This document shows, in pieces, positions 8,504-16,323 of a stretch of DNA of 64,000 nt. Source of the DNA: Isosphaera sp. (lineage in GTDB: Bacteria; Planctomycetota; Planctomycetia; Gemmatales; Gemmataceae). The position numbers and the translations under genes were made by a program. How positions within the stretch are numbered: position 1 is the stretch's first letter; each line of letters starts with the position of its first letter. The notes beneath the pieces are model-generated. The model saw nothing but the letters and a program-made list of their open reading frames with translations, was not told the origin of the DNA and did not search any database. The stretch spans positions 54,493-118,492 of the forward strand of contig PNKH01000007.1 in assembly GCA_013822345.1 (NCBI GenBank). The letters are read 5' to 3'.

Positions 8504-8517
8504 GTTGTATTTACAAC
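8504..8517. promoter_or_regulatory. Probable MarR operator, target promoter copy
   Basis: GTTGTATTTACAAC has perfect 6-base arms around a 2-base centre. It sits 18 bases before the ATG of the oxidoreductase gene, the same distance as the related site before the marR-type gene. Unusually AT-rich for this DNA. Confidence 0.65.
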
Positions 8518-8534
8518 CACTCACGGGGCCGGAC

Positions 8535-9872
8535 ATGGCCGAGCTCGACGACCACCCCACGGTCCGCGCCGTCCGCTCGCGGTTCCCGCTGCCCGCCGCC
8601 GACGCGCCGGCCGCGCTCGACCCCGCGTGGCTGCGGCGACTCGCCCTCGACGCCGGGGCCGACGACGCGGGCGTGGTCTCGGTCGACCGCCCCGAACTCG
8701 CCGACCAGCGGGCCGACGTCCTCGCTGCCTTTCCGCACACCCGCTCGCTCCTCGCCTTCGTCGTCCGCATGAACCGCGACTCGGTCCGCAGCGTCGCCCG
8801 GTCCGTCTCGAACCTCGAGTTCCACGAGACCACCGACCACGCCAACGAGGTGGCCCGCGCGATCGTCCGCCGGCTCGGCGACGCGGGTGTTCCGGCGATG
8901 AACCCGCCGAGCGGGTTCCCGATGGAGATGCAGAACTTCCCCGGCAGGGTCTGGGTCGTGTCGCACAAGCCGGTCGCCGTCGCCGCGGGGCTCGGCCAGA
9001 TGGGGATCCACCGGAACGTGATCCACCCGCGGTTCGGCAACTTCGTCATCCTCGGCACCGTCCTCGTCGGGGCGGACGTGGCCGCCGAGGGCCGGCCGAT
9101 CGACTACAACCCGTGCCTGTCGTGCAAGCTGTGCGTGGCCGCGTGCCCGGTCGGGGCGATCTCGACGGACGGCCACTTCGACCCGGCCGCGTGCCTGACC
9201 CATAACTACCGCGAGTTCATGAGCGGGTTCACCGACTGGGTGGAGACGGTGGCCGAGAGTGGCACCGCGAAGGCGTACCGGCGAAAGGTGACGGACCCCG
9301 AGACCGCGTCGATGTGGCAGAGCCTGGCGTTCGGGCCGAATTACAAGGCGGCGTACTGCCTGGCGGTGTGCCCGGCCGGCGAGGAGGTGATCCCGCCGTT
9401 CCTCGGCGACCGGGCCGGGTTCGTGACCGAGGTGGTGAGGCCGCTGCAGCAGAAGGCGGAGCCGGTGTACGTGGTGCCGGGCTCGGACGCCGAGGAGTAC
9501 GCCGCGCGGAAGTACCCGCACAAGACGCTGCGGCGGGTGAACGGGGTGCGGCCGGTCAGCATCGCGGGGTTCGTCCGGGGCATGCCGATCGTGTTCCAGC
9601 GCGGCCGGGCGGAGGGGCTCGACGCGGTCTACCACTTCACCTTCACCGGGAAGGAGCCGGCTGAGGCGACGGTGACGATCCGCGACCGGACGCTGACGGT
9701 GCGGCACGGCCTGCACGGCACGGCGGACTGCGCGATCACGGCCGACTCGGACGCCTGGCTCGGGTTCCTGCGGAAGGAGCAGAGCATCGGCTGGTCGATC
9801 GTCCGGCGGCGGGTCCGGGTGAAGGGGCCGCTACGGCTGCTGACCGCGTTCGGCCGGTGCTTCCCGAGTTGA
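8535..9872 (+). CDS. [4Fe-4S] oxidoreductase with SCP2-like C-terminal domain
   Basis: A 445-residue protein. The N-terminal half resembles the QueG/reductive-dehalogenase-related fold (AGLGQMGIHRNVIHPRFGNFVILGTVLV). A ferredoxin motif follows, CLSCKLCVAACPVG, about residue 195-208; a second partial cluster motif AYCLAVCPAGE lies about residue 275. The last 100 residues (FTGKEPAEATVTIRDRTLTV ... IGWSIVRRRVRVKG) look like an SCP2 lipid-binding domain. The combination suggests a redox enzyme acting on a hydrophobic substrate, which is inference. It is probably controlled by the upstream MarR regulator. Start chosen at 8535, just after the operator. Confidence 0.78.
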   Translation: MAELDDHPTVRAVRSRFPLPAADAPAALDPAWLRRLALDAGADDAGVVSVDRPELADQRADVLAAFPHTRSLLAFVVRMNRDSVRSVARSVSNLEFHETTDHANEVARAIVRRLGDAGVPAMNPPSGFPMEMQNFPGRVWVVSHKPVAVAAGLGQMGIHRNVIHPRFGNFVILGTVLVGADVAAEGRPIDYNPCLSCKLCVAACPVGAISTDGHFDPAACLTHNYREFMSGFTDWVETVAESGTAKAYRRKVTDPETASMWQSLAFGPNYKAAYCLAVCPAGEEVIPPFLGDRAGFVTEVVRPLQQKAEPVYVVPGSDAEEYAARKYPHKTLRRVNGVRPVSIAGFVRGMPIVFQRGRAEGLDAVYHFTFTGKEPAEATVTIRDRTLTVRHGLHGTADCAITADSDAWLGFLRKEQSIGWSIVRRRVRVKGPLRLLTAFGRCFPS

Positions 9873-9970
9873 GCCGCCGGCAAATTCCCTCCAGTCCGCG
9901 GCCGCGGGTGTCGATGGTCTGGGGGGTGGTGCGAACCGGGAGGTCGCGCCCGCCCACGGGGGTCGAGCGC

Positions 9971-11065
9971 GTGAACACCTCGGGGCCGGCGGACAAGGCC
10001 GCGGACCGGTTCGCCTTCCTCGACGCGGTCCGCGGCCTGGCGGCCGTCGCGGTGGTGGTCGAGCACGCCGGCGAGCTGTGCGTCCCGGGGCTGGCCGAGG
10101 CGTCCCACCGGTACTTCCACCTCGGCCCGTTCCTCCTGCCGCTGTTCATGCTGGTCAGCGGGTTCGTCATCCCGGTCAGCCTCGAGCGCGGCGGGTCGAA
10201 CGCCCGGTTCTGGGCCGCCCGGTTCTTACGCCTCTACCCGCTCTACTGGGTCAGCCTCGCCCTGCTCGTCCCGGTCTACCGGGTCGTCCCGCCGGTGACC
10301 GGGTTCGACCCGGCCGACGGGTGGCACTGGCTGGCGAACCTGACCATGTGCCAGGACCTGCTCGGGGTGCCGCACGCCAACCCGGTGTTCTGGACGCTCA
10401 CCGTCGAGATGGGGTTCTACGTCTTCTGCTCGCTGCTGTTCGCGGCCGGGTTGCTGCGGCGGACGTGCCTGGTGGCGGGGGTCGGGGTGGCGGCGTTCGG
10501 GGTCGCGGGGGCGGCCCTCCCGCTGGGCCTCGGGCACCGGTTCCCGGCCGGGTACGGGTTCCTGTTCGTCTCCGCCCTGTTCGGGGCGGTCTGCTACCGG
10601 GTCCGGACGGGCGAGGTCCCGCGGCGGCACCTGACCCGGCTCGTCGCGGCGCTGCTGGTGGTGAGCGCCGGGGTGGCGTACCTGAACTTCGAGTACCTGC
10701 CGCGCCCGGCCGGCGTCCAGGGGCGGTTCACCTTCGTCGGGGTGTTCGCCCCGTGGGTGGCGGCGTTCGCCGTCTTCCTCCCGCTCGCCGCCCGCCCGCC
10801 GCGGCTGCCGCGGGTGGTCCTGGGCCTCGGGGCGGTCAGCTACTCGGCGTACCTGCTCCACCCGCTCGTACTCTGGCTGATGCCGACCAACCTGCCGGCG
10901 GTGGCGTTCGTCGCCGCCGTCACGGCGGTGACGTTCGCGGCGGCGACGGTGACCTACCTGGTGGTGGAGCGGCCGTTCATCCGGCTGGGGCAGCGGCTGG
11001 CGCGGGGGAAGCGGCCGGACCGGGCCGCCGCGGCGCCGGCCCCGGTGCTGCGGAAGGCGGCGTGA
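9971..11065 (+). CDS. Acyltransferase 3 family membrane protein
   Basis: A polytopic protein of about 364 residues. It opens with AFLDAVRGLAAVAVVVEHAG, the acyltransferase-3 signature with its arginine and histidine, and has about ten hydrophobic segments. The late LGAVSYSAYLLHPLVLWL and VERPF segments are also typical. Such proteins O-acylate polysaccharides or other envelope glycans. The GTG at 9971 is preferred because upstream codons look non-coding, but in-frame ATGs exist at 9914 and 9857. The gene ends 6 bases from a convergent zinc-ribbon gene. Confidence 0.85.
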   Translation: MNTSGPADKAADRFAFLDAVRGLAAVAVVVEHAGELCVPGLAEASHRYFHLGPFLLPLFMLVSGFVIPVSLERGGSNARFWAARFLRLYPLYWVSLALLVPVYRVVPPVTGFDPADGWHWLANLTMCQDLLGVPHANPVFWTLTVEMGFYVFCSLLFAAGLLRRTCLVAGVGVAAFGVAGAALPLGLGHRFPAGYGFLFVSALFGAVCYRVRTGEVPRRHLTRLVAALLVVSAGVAYLNFEYLPRPAGVQGRFTFVGVFAPWVAAFAVFLPLAARPPRLPRVVLGLGAVSYSAYLLHPLVLWLMPTNLPAVAFVAAVTAVTFAAATVTYLVVERPFIRLGQRLARGKRPDRAAAAPAPVLRKAA

Positions 11066-11071
11066 GGGGCG

Positions 11072-11599
11072 TCACGACCCCGGCCCGCCGCGCGGGCTCG
11101 AGCCGACCGCCGCCCACAAGGCCAGGGCCGCGAGGCCGAGGAGGAAGAAGGGGAGGAACGCGGAACTCAGCCGGAAGAGCAGGGGGGCGGTGTCCGGCGG
11201 CGGGGCCGGCCCCCACACCAGGATCGCCAGGCCGGCGATCCCGAGGACCACCGCCGCGACCACCAGCATCGGGCGGCGGGCGTCGAAGCAGACGGCGCAC
11301 GACCACCCGAGCGGGGACCGGCCCCCGTGCTCCGGGCAGTACGGCCGGCCGCACCCGGGGCACGCGGCGACGGCGGGCTCCCGGCACTCGTGGCAGACCC
11401 ATCCGCCGTGCGCGGGGACGGGGAGGGTCGGCCCCGCCTCCTCCGGCAGCTCCTCGGCCTCCCAGCCGGCCCCGGCGACGGCGCCGGGGCCGAGCACGAC
11501 CGCCTTCCCGCCGCACCGGTGGCAGGCGACGGTCCTGGGGAACACGGGGTTGTGCAACACGAACCGCTCGCCGCACGGGCAGGTGACCGTGATCGCCAT
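11072..11599 (-). CDS. Zinc-ribbon membrane protein
   Basis: A 175-residue protein. The N-terminus has CPCG...CHRCGG, a zinc ribbon, and a second cluster CHEC...CPGCGRPYCPEHGG...CAVC that resembles a B-box/FYVE-like zinc fold. Two transmembrane segments follow (VVAAVVLGIAGLAILVWG and FLPFFLLGLAALALWAAV). Cysteine spacing suggests two or three zinc ions on one side of the membrane. No specific function is recognised. The ATG at 11597-11599 is the first in frame. Confidence 0.7.
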   Translation of the reverse strand: MAITVTCPCGERFVLHNPVFPRTVACHRCGGKAVVLGPGAVAGAGWEAEELPEEAGPTLPVPAHGGWVCHECREPAVAACPGCGRPYCPEHGGRSPLGWSCAVCFDARRPMLVVAAVVLGIAGLAILVWGPAPPPDTAPLLFRLSSAFLPFFLLGLAALALWAAVGSSPRGGPGS

Positions 11600-11681
11600 G
11601 CGACACCCCTCACCGACGGCCGGGGGCTCCGAACCAGCGCACGTTACCCGATGCCCGACCCGCGGTCAACGAACCGAGGCG

Positions 11682-12212
11682 CTACCGGTCGCGGCAGAGT
11701 TCCTGGTGCCACGCCGTCAGCAGCCGGCGGGCCTCGGCCGGGTCGGTCTCGATCAGCCGGGCGATCCGCTCGGACGCGGCCGCGCCGGTCCGCTCCCACC
11801 CGGCCCGGGCCCGGTCCCGCAGCACCCGGGCCGCCAGCACCGCGTCCCGCACCTCCTCCGCCGTCACCTCCCCGCCGAGGTCCGCGAGCGGGTCGTCGGC
11901 CGCGGCGGCCTGCCTGGCCGCGACCCGGTCCTTCGCCGACTGCACCGTCGCCAGCACCCGGGCCGCCGACGCCCGCACCGCCTCGTCGCCCGACCGGAGG
12001 AGTGACCGCAGGACGAGCACCGCCTCGGCCCCGGCCTCGGTCGCCGCGGCGGCCCGGGCCCGGTCGTACAGGGGCGCCCACCGCGGGTCCTTCGCCCACC
12101 GCTGGACCGTCCGCTCGGACACCCCGGCCGCGTCCGCGGCGGTCGCGAGCGACGACCCGGCCGCCGCGACCGCCGCCGCCCTCGCCATCCGCTCGTCCGT
12201 CGCCCTCACCAT
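11682..12212 (-). CDS. Helix-turn-helix protein of unknown role
   Basis: A 176-residue, largely helical protein. The segment GSSLATAADAAGVSERTVQRWAKDP is a homeodomain-like helix-turn-helix as found in transposase or terminase small-subunit N-termini. The rest is Ala/Arg-rich helix. The ATG at 12210-12212 (MVRATDERM) is preferred over upstream starts. A perfect palindrome, TTTGTACTGTACAAA, lies 54 bases upstream and may be its own operator. It is not associated with phage genes here. Confidence 0.6.
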   Translation of the reverse strand: MVRATDERMARAAAVAAAGSSLATAADAAGVSERTVQRWAKDPRWAPLYDRARAAAATEAGAEAVLVLRSLLRSGDEAVRASAARVLATVQSAKDRVAARQAAAADDPLADLGGEVTAEEVRDAVLAARVLRDRARAGWERTGAAASERIARLIETDPAEARRLLTAWHQELCRDR

Positions 12213-12265
12213 CGCACACCCCCCGCCGGAAACGCGACGACCCCGGGGGACCCCCGGGGCCAATG

Positions 12266-12280
12266 TTTGTACTGTACAAA
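12266..12280. promoter_or_regulatory. Palindromic operator-like site
   Basis: TTTGTACTGTACAAA has perfect 7-base arms around one base, in a locally AT-rich stretch that continues into GTTATAA. It lies between the HTH gene start (12212) and the end of the next upstream gene (12304), so it most likely belongs to the HTH gene promoter. Confidence 0.55.
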
Positions 12281-12303
12281 TGTGGGTTATAAGGACTGGG
12301 GTG

Positions 12304-12813
12304 TCAACTCACACCGGTCGGGACGGCCGCCAACCGCCGGTAGTGAGCGTCGTACCAGGCGTCGACGCGGTCGAGGAGTTCCCCCGCCGACTTCGCGGTC
12401 AGTGGGTGGCAGTCGGGTCGGTCCCGGAGCGGGAGCAGGGCGTCCCCGCCCGCCGTGACCACCGGCTCCGCGACCCACGAGTACCAGGCCTCCTCGCCGT
12501 GCATCGTGAAGAAGAACTGCACCAACGGGAACGGGAACGGCCCGTGGCGCGGGACCGGCCAACCCGCCTGGAGTACCTTGTTCGCGTGGTCCGCGCGCCC
12601 GGTCGGGCTCGGCGCGAGTGCGTACCGGAGACTCACCCCGAGTTGCCGCAGCCCCCGAGCCTCCGCCGGCGGGAGGGTGGCCATGAGGAGCAACCCGCCG
12701 TCCCCCTCGACATCCTGAACGGTCACCCCGTCACGGTTGGTGAGCAGGATCGTGGCCAGCGCGCGGGCGCGCTCGCGCATCAGCCGCTGTTGGGTGGTCG
12801 GGGCCTTCGCCAT
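12304..12813 (-). CDS. Uncharacterised protein, possibly DUF4365-like
   Basis: A 169-residue protein with no named family I can assign firmly. The middle-to-end part (FPFPLVQFFFTMHGEEAWYSWVAEPV, preceded by a long polar stretch) resembles the C-terminal half of DUF4365/PD-(D/E)XK-like proteins, where a beta strand and aromatic segment follow the nuclease core. The catalytic Q-x-K strand is not visible. It lies 12 bases downstream of a clearer DUF4365-like gene on the same strand and is probably cotranscribed with it. Confidence 0.5.
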   Translation of the reverse strand: MAKAPTTQQRLMRERARALATILLTNRDGVTVQDVEGDGGLLLMATLPPAEARGLRQLGVSLRYALAPSPTGRADHANKVLQAGWPVPRHGPFPFPLVQFFFTMHGEEAWYSWVAEPVVTAGGDALLPLRDRPDCHPLTAKSAGELLDRVDAWYDAHYRRLAAVPTGVS

Positions 12814-12825
12814 CTCGCACCTCGG

Positions 12826-13161
12826 CTACACGAACCGGGAACTCCTCGTCGTCCCGCGGAGGCTCCGCCAGTGGTCCCGCACCTCCGCCCACAGTGCCTT
12901 CCGGTTCGCCTCGTCCAGCGGGTGTCGCGTCGGGACCGAGGAGATCACGCCCCTCCGGCCGCCGTGGACTGAGAGGATGAAGGCCCGCCCGGCCGGCTCG
13001 TCGACCGCGATCACGTACGTAGGGACCGGGCACCGCACCATCTTCCGCACGTCCCCGGCCTTCACCCCGGTCTTCAGCGCAGCCGACTGTCGGGTGTACC
13101 CCTGGCGGGTCGCCTTGACCTGCACGAAGAAGTACGCCGGCGTGTTCCCCACCCCGAGCAA
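12826..13161 (-). CDS. DUF4365-like (PD-(D/E)XK fold) protein, 5' end uncertain
   Basis: The frame from the TTG at 13161 encodes YFFVQVKATRQGY, the Q-x-K strand of DUF4365 nuclease-like proteins, then PVPTYVIAVDEPAGRAFILSV. Family-like coding continues upstream in the same frame to about 13318 (GDLIGKRGEAIVCAGLTDFG, then CPTFDYLVELLG, supplying acidic core residues), but it has no ATG, GTG or TTG before the TGA of rho. The gene is therefore 5'-truncated, frameshifted near its start, or uses a rare CTG start. If only the TTG product is made, the acidic residues of the fold are missing. Activity is unknown. Confidence 0.55.
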   Translation of the reverse strand: MLGVGNTPAYFFVQVKATRQGYTRQSAALKTGVKAGDVRKMVRCPVPTYVIAVDEPAGRAFILSVHGGRRGVISSVPTRHPLDEANRKALWAEVRDHWRSLRGTTRSSRFV

Positions 13162-13320
13162 CTCGACGAGGTAGTCGAAGGTCGGGCACTTCTCCCCGAG
13201 CGGGTGCGGGTCGAAGTACGGGAGCGGCCGCCCGCCGAAGTCCGTCAGGCCGGCGCAGACGATCGCCTCGCCCCGCTTACCGATCAGGTCGCCCGCGGCC
13301 GTGACCCGGCACTCCCCGGG

Positions 13321-14892
<1,572 letters not shown>

Positions 14893-14971
14893 GGTGGTCG
14901 CCGGTAAGCGGTGATCGGTGGTCAGACAGACGGGATGGTGGAACGATGACCGGTAGCTGGCCCCGCCCCCG

Positions 14972-14994
14972 AACCCAGGCCGTTGGCCTGGGTT
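14972..14994. repeat. Short palindrome, half of family E
   Basis: AACCCAGGCC-GTT-GGCCTGGGTT is a compact hairpin with 10-base arms between coaE and rho. The same unit forms the ends of the large element at 24971-25075. Confidence 0.8.
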
Positions 14995-15005
14995 ATTCGC
15001 GACAA

Positions 15006-15635
15006 TCACTCCTCACTTCCTAACCCCCACTCCTTCAGCAATCGGTCGACCTGCTCCGTCAACCCGCTCGGGCCGGCGTCGTTGACGAGGACGGCGTCGG
15101 CGGCCGCCCGCTTCCGGTCGGCCGGCCATTGGGCGGCCTCCCGGGCGGCCAGGTCGGCGTCGGCCCACCCGGACCGGGCGGCGACCCGGGCGAGTCGCAC
15201 CTCGCGGGGGGCACTGACGTAGACGAGGCGGTCGGTCGCGTTATTCCACCCGGCCTCCAGCATCACCGCCGCGTCGAGCACCACGAACCGGGCCGCTGGG
15301 TCGGCCATCGCGTCCCGCACCTGCCCCGCGACCCGCCCCCGGATGAGCGGGAACACCAGCGCCTCCAGGGCGGCGCGCTCGGCCGGGTCGGCGAACACGA
15401 CCCGGGCGACGGCCCGGCGGTCGAGGCCGCCGTCGGGCCTGCGGACGCCGTCGCCCCAGCGTAGCACGGCGGCGGTGACCACGGCGGGGTCGGCGAGGGC
15501 CGCGTGGCCGAGGGCGTCGGCGTCGATCACCCGCCCGCCGCGGGCGGCGAGGAGCCGGGCGACGGTGCTCTTCCCGGCGCCGATCTCGCCGACCAGCCCG
15601 ATCACCGGCTTCGGCACGTGGCGGAACGCGGTCAC
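15006..15635 (-). CDS. coaE: Dephospho-CoA kinase
   Basis: A 209-residue P-loop kinase catalysing the last step of coenzyme A synthesis, phosphorylation of the 3'-hydroxyl of dephospho-CoA. Walker A is GEIGAGKST near residue 17, followed by [12 protein letters not shown], the family substrate-binding aspartates, then [14 protein letters not shown] and [19 protein letters not shown]. Length is normal. Its ATG overlaps the stop of the upstream Uma2-like gene by four bases (15632-15635), indicating translational coupling. Confidence 0.95.
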   Translation of the reverse strand: MTAFRHVPKPVIGLVGEIGAGKSTVARLLAARGGRVIDADALGHAALADPAVVTAAVLRWGDGVRRPDGGLDRRAVARVVFADPAERAALEALVFPLIRGRVAGQVRDAMADPAARFVVLDAAVMLEAGWNNATDRLVYVSAPREVRLARVAARSGWADADLAAREAAQWPADRKRAAADAVLVNDAGPSGLTEQVDRLLKEWGLGSEE

Positions 15636-16264
15636 GGCCCGGCCCCGCCGAGGGCTGCCCGCAGGCGGTTGACCTCAGCAGTCAAACCCTCAACCGCCCG
15701 CCGTTCCCGATCGGCCCGTTCCACCGCCTCCCCGAGATGTCGCTCGGCGTCGAACAGGTCTTCCTCCAACTCGGCGGGGCCGCACGGCGAAACCCGCGGG
15801 TCCGGGCCGACGAACTCGAGCCGGAACCCGAGGTCGCTGAACGCGACGCCGTCACACGTGGTCCAGAACGGGCGGTACACGCCCTTCCGGAGGCGCCACG
15901 CCTGGAACGGCGGGCGCATGGCTTCGGCGGTCGGGTCGTACAGATAATACTCGCGGACCCCGGCGTTCATCAGAAGGTCGGGCTTGTCGTAATACTCCTC
16001 CTCCCAACCGTCCTTAGTGATGACCTCGAATACCAGTGCGGGGAGCACGTCCGGCCCGAGTCTCGGCCCCCGGCCGTCCGTCGTCACCGGGGTTCCGGCG
16101 GCGGCGACCGCCAAGTCGAAGGTCATCGCCCCGCCCGGCCCGACGTTCTCGGGCCGATCCCAGCCGATCCGGATGAACACGTCCCACTCGCCGGCCCCGG
16201 CGAAGTGTGCACGAAGCACACCGGCCAGCTTCGCCACCGTCGCGTCGTGGGTGTTCGCGGTCAT
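15632..16264 (-). CDS. Uma2 (DUF820) nuclease-fold protein with coiled-coil tail
   Basis: A 210-residue protein of the Uma2 family, which has a PD-(D/E)XK fold but whose substrate is unknown. Core features are FDLAVAAAG, PALVFEVITKDGWEEEYYDKPDLLMNAG (the E-x-K-type strand and the conserved D/K region) and REYYLYDP. The last 45 residues form a likely coiled coil (LFDAERHLGEAVERADRER). Planctomycetes carry many such genes. It overlaps the coaE start by four bases and is probably transcribed with coaE and rho. Confidence 0.85.
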   Translation of the reverse strand: MTANTHDATVAKLAGVLRAHFAGAGEWDVFIRIGWDRPENVGPGGAMTFDLAVAAAGTPVTTDGRGPRLGPDVLPALVFEVITKDGWEEEYYDKPDLLMNAGVREYYLYDPTAEAMRPPFQAWRLRKGVYRPFWTTCDGVAFSDLGFRLEFVGPDPRVSPCGPAELEEDLFDAERHLGEAVERADRERRAVEGLTAEVNRLRAALGGAGP

Positions 16265-16323
16265 CGTTCCGTCGGCCTCCGCTGACGCATCTTCGATGCG
16301 TCGCTAACCGGGGTGGTGTCCCG

